This document shows, piece after piece, positions 7,947 to 19,604 of a stretch of 62,589 nucleotides of DNA (the first letter of the stretch is position 1; every line of letters starts with the position of its first letter). Where the stretch lies: the NCBI GenBank assembly GCA_000708835.1, contig DF237316.1:30033-92621 (forward strand), given 5' to 3'. The notes beneath the pieces are model-generated. The model did not search any database and had not been told where the DNA came from. It saw only the letters and a program-made list of their open reading frames with translations. This DNA comes from Klebsormidium nitens. Lineage: Eukaryota; Streptophyta; Klebsormidiophyceae; Klebsormidiales; Klebsormidiaceae. A program made the position numbers and the translations under genes.

Positions 7947-10900
7947 AACGGCGATAGCCATCTTTGGGCAAGACGGTCGCCTCGTTCAGATGACGTTCAG
8001 ATTTGTGCGCAAACAGTTGGCAAGAGAGTCGAGAGCGGGCGGCAGGCTCGTTCAGGATGTTCATGATTGTGCGCAAATATTTCAACGTGGCGGAACAAAG
8101 ATGTGCACATAGAAGATCGTGTTCAGGATGTTTAGATATTTGGACAAACATTTTTCAGATGCGATGGAACGTTGCAAATTCATGTCGATAGTGAATGACG
8201 TGCAAAACAGTAGATGGATATTTACAAGTCGATTTTTGTTGTCGGAAGTTGGACACCTGTCTCCAATCTATATACAAAGCTGCATCCTCTTAACACTACC
8301 TAAAGATCAACTAACGGTCTAACTACGTGCATAGACGCTCTTGACCCCCGGATAATACAGCTCCCTCTTTCCGAAAACGTTGACGGCCTTCCCGCTTCGC
8401 TTCAACCCCTTCCCCTCCATGCGCTTCTTCAACGCCTCGGGTTTGATTTCCTCATGCGAGAATTTGTTGTAGTCGTCGACGAAGTCATGCTCGAGAGTCT
8501 CCAGGCCGGTTCCCCGCAGGCAGTGCTTTAGAAAACGCTGCAGCATGTCGCAGTCTTCGAAATAGGCCCGCGTCGCCTCGACGACCTCCGGCGGAGTCTC
8601 GCCGAGGCCCTCATTGTAATACGCAACGGACTCGCGGGCGAGGAGGGAGAGCAACTGCTCTAGGACGTCGGGGGCTAGCATGCTTTCCTTCAGGCCGGTG
8701 TTTGCAAGCCGGTGGTCGGGATTCGATGGGTCGAATCTGTCGGCCGTCACGTAGCTGTTCGGGAATCTAAAGACTTCGATACGCCTGCGGAAGTTGTCGG
8801 CTTTTGGATTGGTCCCCGGGGGCAGCAGGGGGGGGTTGTTGGTCTGGATGAAGGGCATGTGGGTCAGCGGGAACTCCACGTTTTTGCCGTAGAGGTCTCG
8901 GGCGACGATGTCGCCCCCTCCGCACGTCGATAGAACGAGGGCCGCATCCACACACTGAGCTTCGTCCGTCTCGTCAGATATGACCATGCGCTTGTCCTTC
9001 AAGGCGAAGAGGTAGTGGGTTGGCGAGCCCTTCGAGGCAGGCCGCTGTCCAGGGGTTTTGACGACCGCGTCCGTGGACATGGTGCCGTAGTAGGGGCCAA
9101 AGGCGGCCTTGATCATCTCCTTCCACACCCCCTTCCCATCCCTGCAACGCATTACGAATCTTTGACTACCTTCTTTTTCGATTAAATCTGATTTTGTAAA
9201 GAAGAAGGACATTGAACATCCATATTGCATAGGAAGTGAAGGCCACTAACAGAACTGCACAACGGTCCTCTCCTTGTCTCCTGTAAATACTCTGCGCATA
9301 AGTCCAAACATCCTGAAGGGCCATTGACAGGACTCCACAACGGTTATTTTTCTCGGCTCCTGGAAATACTTTGCACACAAGCTCAAACATCCTGAACAAC
9401 CTCAGGCTGGCTCACCTCCGAGCCCGATGAGAAAGAAGATCTTCTCCTCGCGCGTCATGCCATTTGCTGCGTAAGCAAACACGCGCAGATACCGCTGGAT
9501 GAGCGGCTTGTTGGCGTTGAAGATGTCCTCCAAGAACTCCACGGGGGCCGGCGAGGCATGCTCCAGTCCCTGCCAAAACGGTGGTAAAAACTTAGAAAGT
9601 CGACACCCACTTGAATGATCGTGGAACGTTTGCAATGAAGGGGGGGGGGGGAGGTTGAGTTAATGGGAAGAGAAGCGAGGAGCTCACCATGTAGCGCAGA
9701 TCGATCATGCGAGTGCACATGTGCTGCGGCCGGTGGGCGTCCAGAGCGCCCGTCTCCAGCTGCCAGATGCCGTTGCGGCAGTTGATGATGTGGACGTCCT
9801 TATCCAGGAGCGCAAAGAGGTCAAGCGCATACATCTCGCCCTGCATGACCTCCATCGTGCTCTTGATAGCCGACGAGTTGTTGTAAATCTTGACGCCTTT
9901 GATGATTTCTTCCAGTCTCTGAGCCTTCTTCTTGTCCGTCTCGTCTTTCGCCTCCTTCTGCAACCGTTCGCGTACTCGATCGTACACCCTGCTGAGCTAG
10001 TGCATCATGACGAACCGGACGTATGCGCCGGTGGGATCCTCCTCGTAGCACGTCCGTTCCAGAAGTACCACTTCTTGTAGAAGAACAGTCTGCGTAGTAG
10101 AAAAGAGAGACTATATATGCCCGCCGGTGTATCAGAAAGTTTGGCCAAAAAAAATGAACGTAATAAACATGCCTTTCAAAAATATACAGCCGTTTGGATG
10201 TTGGCATCAGTTTGCAGCCCAGATTCGACGGCAACCAGCGTCTCAGATACTCTACGCAGAAGCTTTAACAACATAAACATGTCGGACCTGCGCACGTACC
10301 TGCCGCAGGATGAGTACATCTGGCTGGCAATATGGCTTCCGCCCATGTCCCCCTGGAACGCCCAATGATCCACGAAGCGCTTATCCAGGGTCTTATAGAC
10401 GCTCTCGTCGTCGGCGGAAACGGGGGCCACCTCCCCGCCGAGCATTGCCTCGTACCGGGTAAGCATCCCGATCTGCTTGAGGGGGCGGATTTCGCAGCAC
10501 TCGCTGCTGCTGCAGCAGTACAGCAGCGCCCGGCCGCGGACGAGGACGGAGAAGTTGTTCGAGCTGTGTTGCTGCCCGTACGGGCATTTGCGCTCTCCGT
10601 GTGCCCTGTAGACGTACATGTCGCCGGCTGGGTACTTCTTCAGCCTGTCGAAGGTGGATCTGGTATCCCCTGCTTTTGCGAGGCACACTCGAATCCGCTC
10701 CAGAACGGCCGGTTCGGCGTTGCCATCCCTCTCGGTCGGGTCCGGTTCGGCCGTCGGACCCCAGAAGGGCTCGTGTTTGACGGAGTCCCTGAAATACACA
10801 CGAGCGTTGAACGGTCGGCGGCAGCTTGAACTATCATGAACGGTTGCACACCTCATACGTCTCTGCGTTCAAGTGTTCAAGAAATGGCACAAAATATTCT

Positions 10901-11605
10901 CAACCTCTACAGAAGTGGTACAACGGATGCATCTACTGGGAGGATTCGAAGAGCGCCATGGCATCCCAGAACAAGCCTCACCTGGCGGCAGCCCCCTCGC
11001 CGTTGATGACCGCGATCAGCCAATCGGGCATTGCCTTCAGGTTGGACCGGTCCTTCAGGATCTCTTGGATCCACTCATACCGCCGCTCCTCGCCGTCTAG
11101 GGCTCTGTAGCAGCTCGGATCGCAGTATATGAGCCCTCCGTCTCCCCGGGTGTCGATTCCCACCTGTTTTTCTCCACGTGAGACCTTGCCGATTGCCGCC
11201 GCTGATCAGACCCGCTTGCGTCGAGGCCGCAAGGGAGAAAAACAGGTGCAGGCCACCCCTTCCCGTTCGCTCGCAAGGGGTGTCGTCGGGCAAACTGTCG
11301 TTCTCTTCCACCATCTGTCCGAAGGCGACATCTCCGCCACCGGACAAATCGATGTCGACCACGTAGCGATCCGATTCCGACCCGGTCATGATTGCTAATG
11401 ATTTGCGCCCCTGTTTCACGTGCTTCTGCAAGCAGTTGTCCAGACGACACTCCTTCCAGCCGTCGGTGAAATTTCGCGGCTTTTTGACGCCGTCCTTGTT
11501 GACGAAGAGGTCCAAAGTGCACGCAGGGATTGCGAGGCTGTGAAAGTGGCGTGCTGCAGCGACGCATTTGTCTACGGCTGGCTCCGTTGCCTCTGCTGTC
11601 GCCTC

Positions 11606-14005
11606 CTGCAAAAGCCGGAGACCGATATTACTTTGCCCGAATTCTTGAACATCCTAAACATGCATACGGCGAAGGCTACCAGACTGGGCACGCATCCAGG
11701 TGTTTAAGTTTTCGCCGAAACTATTATGGGATCCTAGCTCAGAGGGCCTACCTCCGACCCGTCGTCAGTGGCTTCCTCAGTTGCCTCCGGCCGTGGCTCA
11801 AGTAGTCCGATCTCCATGCCAGCGTGAGCTGCTGCCCCTGCCGCCACCTGGAAAAGCTGGAGACCAATAAAAGTTTGGGCGAATCCATATACATTTTGAA
11901 CATACGTACGGTGAAGGCCAAGGCTACCAGACTTGGCACGCCTCCAGATGTTTTTGATGTTCATGCTTTTGCCCAAATTATTATGAGATCCAAGGTCAGT
12001 AGGTAGGCTGCCTCTGCTACCGCCACCTGGAAAAGCCGGGGACTGAGATTACTTTGCGCAAATTCCTGAACACTCTGAAAAAGGACAAGGAAGGCTACTC
12101 GGCAACGCATCCGGATGTTTGTGATGTTCATGCTTTTGCCCAAACCGAGGTCAGCCGACCTACCTCCGACCTGTCGGGAGTGGCTACCTCAGTTGCCTCC
12201 GGCCGTGGCTCTTGATCGATCTCCATACCAGCCTGTGCTGCTTCCCCTGCAGCCGCCACCTGGAAAAGCCGGAGTCCGGGTTTACTTTGTGCGAATTCCT
12301 GAATACTCTAAACGGGACGAGGAAGGCGACTTCGAACGCATCTGGATGTTTACGATGTTTATGCTTTTGCCCGAAGTATTATGGGATCCTAGATTAGTAG
12401 ACGTACCTGCGACCTGTCGCGAGTGGCTTCCTCAATTGGCTCCGGCCGTGGGTTTGCTTCGATCTCCATACCAGCCTGTACTGCCGCCTCTGCTGCCGCC
12501 TCCTAAAAGATGCCGGAGGCCGAGAAAGGCTTGCGCAAATCCATAAACACTAAGATGCTATTAGACTCGGCAACGCATCGGAATGTTTATGATGTTTATG
12601 CTTTTGCCCAAAACTATCACCAGATCCAAGCTCAGTCGACATACCTCTGGATCGTCGCAAGTGGCTTCCTCGGCTGGCTCCATCCGTGGTTATTGTTTGA
12701 CACCTTCGCACCATTTGGCAACAGTGGATGCGGTCTTCCACGTGTTCAAGATGTTTGGACTTTTGGACAAACTATTTTCATGTGAGCGAAGGAGAAGGGG
12801 CAGGCTTTTGATGGAATCTGTCACGGGGGTGCCCCCTCTGGATATTTGATGTCCTTCTTTTCTATATGATCATCTTTTTTATTAATAGGAAAAGAAAGAC
12901 ATTAAACATCCATAGTGTTATTGGATCGGAAGGCCATTGACAGAACTCTGGTTCTCTCCTTGGCTCTTTGAAAGAGTTTGTCCAAAAGCTTAAACACCTT
13001 GAACATGAAATCGAGAGGTTTTCTCTCGCCTAAAGTCTTTATGGGTTCCAGAGTGAAAGACCTACCCCCGAGTTGCAAATGGCTTCCACAGTCGCCGGCT
13101 CTTGCGGCATGGTGCCCACTGCCGCTGCCTCCTGGATCAGCCAGAGACCGAGATTAGTTTGCGCAAATTCAAACATCCTAAACATAAAGCCTCGGCGGCT
13201 GCCGCTGATGTTCATGCTTGTGCGCAAACTGTATATGGGATATTGAATCATATACCAACCTCTGGATCGTCGCAAGAGGCTTCCTTGGCTGGCTCCGGCC
13301 GTGGCTCTTGTTGGATCTCTATACCGGCATGTACTGCTGCCGCCACCTGAAAGAGCCAGAGACTGAGAGAAGTTTGCGCAATTCCATAAACGTCCTGAAC
13401 AAGACAAGGCATGCTACCAGGCTGGGCACGCATCTCGATGTTTATGCCGTTTATGCTTTTGCCCAAAACTATCACGGGATCCAAGCTCAGTCGACATACC
13501 TCTGGATCGTCGCAAGTGGCTTCCTCGGCTGGCTCCGGCCGTGGCTCTTGATCGATCTCCATACTAGCATGTACTGCTGCCTCTGCTGTTGCCTCCTGCA
13601 AAGTCGAAGACCGAGAGAAGTTTGCGCGAATTCCTGAACACGCTGAACAGGACGAAAAAGGCAACTCGGCACGCATTCGGATGTCTATGATTTTTTACTT
13701 TTGCCCAAAACTATCACGGGATCGAAGTCTGTAAACCTACCTCTCGATCGTTGCAAGTTGCTTTCACAAGTGACCCCCGGCCTTGCTCATCTTCCATCTC
13801 TGCCGGCGGTTGGTGAAAGTTGTCCACCCTCGTGTCCAGCTCCATATCAGTTGCCACTGTCGCTGCCACCTGGAAAGTTTTCCAAGAATAGTTTGCGCTA
13901 GTTCCTGAACATCTGAACACTGGATGGAAGATTTCTACTGATGTGCATGCATCTTGTGGTGTTCAAGCTTTTGTCGAAACCTTGTCACAGTGCTAGTGAA
14001 CTCAC
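11606..14005 (-). repeat. Array of repeat exons and introner-like introns, locus A
   Basis: About eight short exons alternate with introns of about 130-155 nt. Most exons are phase 0 and encode variants of an acidic segment such as HAGMEIDQEPRPEPAEEA. The introns share a module that reads, on the minus strand, AATAGTTTGGGCAAAAGC, then ATGAACATC-like repeats, a variable centre, GTTCAG, GCGCAAACTATT and CTCGGTCTCCGGCTTTTCCAG at the acceptor. The two halves form inverted ends. Near 12.0 kb one exon keeps its acceptor but shows no donor. Near 12.66 kb another has an in-frame TAA in the expected frame, so part of the array is degenerate. Confidence 0.8.
12745..12995. repeat. Foldback element inside locus A
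   Basis: Nested inverted repeats are visible. The outer arms contain ACTTTTGGACAAACTATTTT and, reversed, AGTTTGTCCAAAAGCTTAAA. The inner arms contain GATATTTGATGTCCTTCTTT and AAAGAAAGACATTAAACATC, around an AT-rich loop. Related copies lie near 21590-21770 and 26925-27180, and partial ones occur in the helicase introns (9142-9415, 19699-19884). Confidence 0.65.
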
Positions 14006-14188
14006 CACTTTGCAGGCGGGTTTTGGCCGCTTGCCTTTTTTTGGCATCCTCGTCTTCGTGCGCTTTGTGCTTTCGTTACTGAGCATGACAGCCTCCAAAC
14101 TAGTGCTCATGCTACTTACGTATTCCGGAGAAGTTGGCGAGTACAGTGTCTCAGCTCCTGGAGCCATTTCTGGACTGTGGTTTTCCAT

Positions 14189-14993
14189 CTCAAAAGGCGG
14201 GGTTTCAATGCTAAGAATCGATGTACAACCGTGCTGTATGTTGGAGGGAGCAATGCCGACTACCTTGCATCCGCTTGTGCTTTCGCCACTGTTTGGAAGC
14301 GCTTGCTAAGCTTTTACAGTCGTGTATCTTGTGCCGATCACTCATAAGCCCTCTTTGAACCTTGCAGCTTTTAGCAAGACTTTGAACACGAATTGAAACC
14401 TTTGCACGAACGTTTGCGCACGGTGGCCATCGACGGCCGTCGCTGCACGATCGGGAAAAGTTTGGTCCAGACCTTGAACAGTCTGAACATGCTCGATGAA
14501 GCCCCAAGATAGCCTAGCCTAGTTCCCTCCGGCGCTACAAATTTGGGTGATGCGGCGGGCGTCGCCGATCGGTTGAGCCTAACGTTCGACTTCATATGGT
14601 TTGGCCGCATATTCGGGAGGTGGGCGAGTCCTTGGGCCCTGGGGCGCCTATCGAGGGTTTGAAAATAAGGTCGGTCAACGTGGCAAGGCATTATCGCATA
14701 CTGTTAGGTCTATGACATTGGCGGGCTGTCAAGCCCAGCAGGAGACGTGTCATCTGTAGTACTTTGATCCGGAAAGCAGTACTGATGGGCGTGGCTATGA
14801 AGGCTGGTCAAAATACTCATAATGATCAGCCTTCGTTGAAGGGCAAACCATATGCAACCACGTAAAGAAAAGCAATGAAAATCCACGTACTATCTTCTAG
14901 TAGGGGCCATCAGAGTTCAGAACTTCAGCATTCAAACTAAACACAGCAACAAACGTTTGGCTTGCTCTCAAACGCCACGAATTTCCTTCAAGA
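14189..14993. promoter_or_regulatory. Divergent intergenic region between locus A and the exonuclease/Ycf45 gene
   Basis: The part next to locus A (about 14190-14540) is similar to the sequence upstream of locus B (22752-23130) and partly to that upstream of locus C (28232-28520). The shared part includes a segment reading GCACGAACGTTTGCGCAC and another reading CCATCGACGGCCGTCGCTGC. The duplicated unit therefore carried its own 5' flank, probably with its promoter. The rest, up to the start of the plus-strand gene, has no recognisable signal. Confidence 0.5.
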
Positions 14994-17900
14994 ATGGCGG
15001 AGGTTACCGAAAACCATCTGAGAGTAAAGCTGCATGCTCTGCAGATTCTGTCCGGACAGGAAGGTGCAAGCCTACTGCTTACGGAACTGGGGGTAGCCAT
15101 AAAAACACAGATGGGACATACAGTGAAGGGAAAATTGAAAAAGATTCTAGCACTGTTCCCTGCTGATTTCTGGATTGATGCTCAAGACAAAGTAGTCCTG
15201 CTCAACAACCAGAGATCCTCAGGAAGGCCTATAGTGCCCCTCGAACAGGACGTTCTCCGTGCAAACCCCTCAAGATGCCCCTCTAACTTCCTTCCCACTG
15301 TCACAGTCCAAAAGAAGGAAGGAAAGGCTTCACAAGCAGGGGCAGTATTGCCTGCCTGGGTGGGCATCAAGCTGAATCGTGTGGCCTCCCAAAGCGGTGC
15401 ATCTAACAGCAGCGCATCTGCAAGCACAAGCCAAAACTGGCTCATCAAACCAAAGGCGCCAACTCCGGTGACTGCAAACAAAGTGCCAACTCCGATGCCT
15501 GCAAATCAAACTTCAGAGACCAAGAGACTGGGAAAGCTTCCTGTGACTACGAGGCAAGCACCAATTCATTTGACTGGACCTCAAGCACCATTTCAAGTAA
15601 ACGAGACTCGAGCACCAGTTTCATCAACTAGGAATGACGAGGCACCAGTTCCAGCAACCAAGGACCAAGCATCGGTTTCAAATACAGCCGTCTGGGTACC
15701 CCAGCCACTGGTCGCTCCAGAGAGTCCCAGCCAGGTGCTTGTCATCACCGACAAGGAAGCTCTGGGTGCCGCTGTTCAAAGCATTGCACAGCATTCCACC
15801 ATTGCAATCGACTGCGAAGGTTGCAACCTGAGCCGGACAGGAAGGCTGTGCCTCGTCCAAGTGGCGCTCCCCCCTCCCAAGCACTGCGTATATCTCTTTG
15901 ACCTTGTCTCTATGGACTCTGACACATTAGAAGCACTGAAGCAAAGCCTCGGGACTATACTTGAGGACAGGAGCGTCACAAAGGTGATCCATGACTGCAG
16001 GCAGGACAGCGACGCCCTCTTTCACCAGCTTGGCATCCGGCTGGATGGAGTGTTTGACACTCAGGCTAGCTACGTGGCGCTGGTTAAAGTGCTGAAGGCG
16101 CAGGCTTGCAGCACGAGCAGGTTTGTCCCCCTGCCAGGCCTAAACCAGCTGCTGAAGGAGTATACCGGGAAGGAGAACTCGGCGAAGCAAGATGGAAAGG
16201 TGCTCATGGAGAGGGTAAGTTATGCACTGCTGGCTGTTGAAAGAAGTACTCTTCAGCAACGGGGTTTGTGTTCGTGTTTGTGTTATTTGTGGCTTCCATT
16301 GGTTCTGAGCCTCAGAATGGCTGTCAACGTGTCTAGTAAGTGATAGGCAGATCAAAAGCGTTCTGTTGGGCTGACCAATGAGGAGGCATACGAACTCGAG
16401 CAGGGCTTGAAAGCGAACGTGTACCAAGCATTCTTTTTGAGCTGTAAGAACTCACCTTTCATTTGAAAAGGCAATCAGTGGAGAAGGTTCTGCCATTTGC
16501 CTTGAAAGATTGATCAAATTTCTGCAGCTCTATATCGTGAAGATCTCACCTAAGCGATCATTAGACTCCATCAGACGAGGACTTCTTGAGCTTTAAAACC
16601 TCCCTCGAATTGACCGCTGAGGTTGGAGATGGGAGCTTCCCTGCTCCCATCTTTGACCTGGAAGCTTACAGGCAAGTCACTTCGAGATGCATTGTGAAGC
16701 CATCTAACGATAAGAACTGCTGAGGTATCACCAATAAAACCCAGAGTCGGTCCGTCCTCCTTGCAGGACCCCTCCATCTGGGAAAAGCGCCCCCTCAGCT
16801 TCGTCCTCCTACAGTATGCGGCTCAGGACGTCATGGGTCTCTTTGCCGTCCAAGACGGTATCCTCCGAGACTCTTCGAAACTCGCCCTGGCTCAGCTGTC
16901 GCTCGCTAGTGCACAGTACGTCGGCGCGTTTCGCAACAACGGGGCGTCGGGAGCCCCTCCCAGCGGGAAGCAGAGGATGGCTTTCAATAAAACGGGCCGT
17001 CTGGTGCCCGTATCCGAGTTGACTTCTGAAGACACAGCCCCTGAGGAGAGCAACAGCACGGAAGAAGACTTAGCGGAGCTGCTGGCTCTTCTTCCGATAG
17101 ACTTCACCGCAGAGCTCGCGAGCGGGGGCCATCGACTTATGGAGATTGTGCTCGACTTTGGCAGGCGGCCTGTTGCGCGCTTCCTCGATGGTAGCCGCGC
17201 GTTTCTCGCCCCTGAGGTGGTCTCGAGAGCAGCCCTGAACTCCGCAGTTCAGCGACTGGGTGCTTTTGGGAGCGACAATCGGGCGGGCGTCCCTGGCACT
17301 CTGCATCGCATCAGCGCGCTGCGAGAGAGGGACTCAGGGGAGGTTCTTGGGCTGACCTACCGGGTGGGCCGAGCGGTTCTTGGGAGTGCCAGCATGGCGC
17401 GTGATATGCTGAAGACGGGGGGAAATATTTTGCTCCTGGGCCCTCCGATGACGGGCAAGACAACAATAATACGAGATCTGGCGCGGCTTCTGTCGGACGA
17501 CAGTTGGGTGGTGATTGTGGACACCTCGAATGAGATTGCGGGAGCAGGGCCTGTGGCGCATGCTTCGGTGGGGAACGCTCGACGGATGCAGGTGAGATGT
17601 GAATCCGACTTTCAAAAGGGAAGCATGCTTTTCAACCCGACGTTGCCGCCGCAGATTGTCGAGAATCAGGTCCAGGGAAGTATAGAGGAGTTTTGAGGGA
17701 AGTATGGGAAATTCATTTTGCTTGGATTTCTGTCTGCCTTTGTTGCTCGAGCTTGTGAAGAGATGGTATGGGAAGCTGACAGCCCTGAACAGCCAATCCA
17801 CTTTGCGTTGTCTTCACGAAGCAATTGAGGAGGTAAAGATGATTCATTTCGAACCGTTTTGACTCCCGCTTGTACCCCGTCAAGCAGTGCATTTGCCCGC

Positions 17901-18583
17901 TACGTTTTCCTTTTGAATTACATTCATCTTTTGTATCATTCTTTGTTTTTGGCTATTGGCGTCCTTACATATGCCCCCTACCTATTAGAAACGATCAACA
18001 CGCTTAGCATACGAGTCATGGGCTTTGCAGCATTTTGCATCATGAAGTGTTGCCTCTCGCTTCTTTGTAGCCGAGCATGGCATTCTAACAAGATATGAAT
18101 TGTTTGTAGGTGAAAAACTTGGAGAGCCAGTCCGCAACCATGATCGAGTGCGTTCAGAACCACGCCCCAGAGGTGATCGTTATAGACGAGATTGGACGCA
18201 AGAAGGAAGCAGAGGCTGCGCGCACAATCGCCCAGCGTGGCGTGCGCCTCATCGCGAGTGCGCATGGAAGCCTCGCCAGCCTCGTCTCCAACCCGTTCCT
18301 TTCAGAGCTGCTGGGAGGAGTGGACCTCGTGACAGTCGGCGACTCTGCTGCAAATAAGTTATACAACGGCAGAAAGAACGTCCAACAGCGGAAGCGCGAG
18401 TCCATCTTTCAGACGATCATCGAGCTCGCCCCAGAAAGGTTAAGCGAGTGGGCGATCTTCGATGACGTTGAGACGAAAGTCGATAAGATTCTTAAGGGAG
18501 AGCCCTTCGAAGCAGAGATTAGAGTTTTAGACACTCAGACGGGGACGATCATGGTAGGACGAGAGATACGTGTTCACCAATGA
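14994..18583 (+). CDS. 3'-5' exonuclease domain fused to Ycf45/SpoIIIAA-type AAA ATPase
   Basis: Three exons (14994-16214, 16767-17591, 18110-18583) join in phase 0 to give 839 residues. Donors are GTAAGT and GTGAGA; acceptors are TTGCAG and TTGTAG. A small N-terminal domain and a Pro/Ala/Thr-rich linker precede a DEDDy exonuclease (about residues 249-445). Its motif I is AIDCEG, motif II is HDCRQDSDAL, and motif III (QYAAQDV) begins exon 2, so the intron splits the domain. The C-terminal part is a Ycf45-like ATPase with Walker A GPPMTGKTT, the family signature VDTSNEIAG and Walker B EVIVIDEIG, followed by RTIAQRGVRLIASAHG. Ycf45 proteins are plastid or cyanobacterial ATPases related to SpoIIIAA, and in plants one member is needed for plastid development. 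The exonuclease suggests a nucleic-acid substrate. No clear transit peptide was seen. Locus A lies upstream, divergently. Confidence 0.85.
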
Positions 18584-19604
18584 TTTGACCCCCGCAATTG
18601 TCTAGATATTCGCCCTTACATTCCGAAGGCCGTGCGTGAAGTCTATGAAAGACATGCCAGAAGCTTGCCAGAAGCTCGTGAGATTCTCGAGCTCACGTTC
18701 ACTCATGGCTTCCACACTTGCCTCCGGCCGTGGCTCTTCTTCAATGTCCTCGGGCTCTTGCTGCATGTTGTCGAGACTTGTCTCCAGCTCCACACCACCT
18801 TTTAGTGCCATCTCTCGCATTGCCTCTTGCAAAAGCTGGGGACCGGGAGTAGTTTGCGCGAATTCCTGAACACCCTAAACATGCATGCGGCGGAGGCCAA
18901 GACTACTAGACTTGGCACGCATCCAGATGTTTTTGATGTTCACGCTTCTGCCCGAACTTTTCTGGAATTCGGGCCAGAAGATCTACGTTGCAAGTGGCTT
19001 CCTCGATCTCCATACCACTGGCATCTGTTTGCCTCTGCTACTGCCTCCGGAACTTACCACAGGAACCTATTCACAACGTCTTTGGCTACAGACGTCTTAT
19101 GCTTTTATGCAGTGGCAGGCACGACGTTGGAGATACTTTGAAAGAGGAAACGGACTTTGGACTTTAGAAATACACGAGGTTCCGCTCCGAATCATTTGGC
19201 AATCCTTTTTGCCGATTTAGGATTGTATGAATGTGTACCATATCTCGCGATTCTCCATTCATGAATATCTGTAGTAACGAGCCGATTGATACAGCAATAG
19301 GCTTGTTCAGGATGTTCAAGCTTCTGCGCAAAATATTCCCCACGTTTGCCATGTGGCGAGGAAGATGTGCGGTCTTGCATGGCAGAAGGCTTGTTTCAGG
19401 ATGTTCAGGCTTGTGGGCAAACATTTCTCAGGAGGCATGGCATGGGGTTACGCAGCAAATTTATGTGAATCGTGGGTGACTCGAAAAACAACTAGATGGA
19501 TATTTACAAAGTGAAAATTCGTTTTTCAGAAATTGGACCCCGTTTTCCATTTTAAACGACTATTGGCATCCTCCTTAGCCATCTCTTAACGACCGACTAA
19601 CGGG
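18584..19604. other. Orphan repeat exon and element ends between the Ycf45-type gene and locus B
   Basis: On the minus strand at about 18832-18690 there is one exon of the locus A-C repeat type (GVELETSLDNMQQEPEDIEE). It has intron-element sequence on its 5' side but no intact downstream exon. Half-element ends recur near 19305-19345 and 19400-19430. From about 19430 to 19604 the sequence resembles the 3' flank of locus A (8160-8318), so this is probably the 3' untranslated region of locus B. Confidence 0.5.

Larger units (their letters stand above)
7154..8318. repeat. Cluster of half-element ends (TTGTGCGCAAA...CACGTGGCG)
   Basis: A motif close to GTTCAGGTTTGTGCGCAAAC followed by ATT-nn-CACGTGGCG recurs near 7225-7260, 7505-7545, 7598-7640, 7990-8030 and 8055-8095, and in a diverged form near 8118-8160. 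It matches one end of the intron element described for the loci at 8.3-28 kb. The interval also includes the second hairpin repeat (7320-7387). One small plus-strand frame (7740-7946, 68 codons, rich in Lys and Glu) is compatible with a short helical protein, but nothing else supports it. Confidence 0.5.
8319..14188 (-). pseudogene. Intron-containing primase-polymerase/SF3 helicase with repeat-exon N-terminus (locus A)
   Basis: The first exon is 14188-14006, a Lys-rich segment ending in GKRPKPACKV. Repeat exons follow, including 13869-13741, 13595-13500, 13346-13260, 13131-13066, 12259-12164 and 11847-11752. The enzyme exons are 11605-10982, 10788-10300, 10089-9688, 9569-9416 and 9141-8319. 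The first enzyme exon has the primase motifs RYVVDIDL, RTGRGGLHLFF and, in another frame, GIDTRGDGG. Later exons hold the D5-type domain (NCRNGIWQLETGALDAH) and the SF3 helicase with DGKG, RMVISDE and FIQTNNPPLLPPG. Lesions seen are a frameshift near 11.2 kb before the third primase motif, a frameshift near 10.05 kb after YKKWYFWNG, an in-frame TAG near 10.0 kb, and a Walker A intron whose GT-AG splicing leaves the frame off by one. It is probably a decayed copy of an endogenised, virus-type replication gene. Several lesions could in principle be sequence errors. Confidence 0.8.

Noticed and set aside
11606-14005. Possible CRISPR array because of regularly spaced repeats
   Set aside because: The repeats are ~100-base introner elements in a eukaryotic intron-exon series, with no short direct repeats, unique spacers or cas genes.
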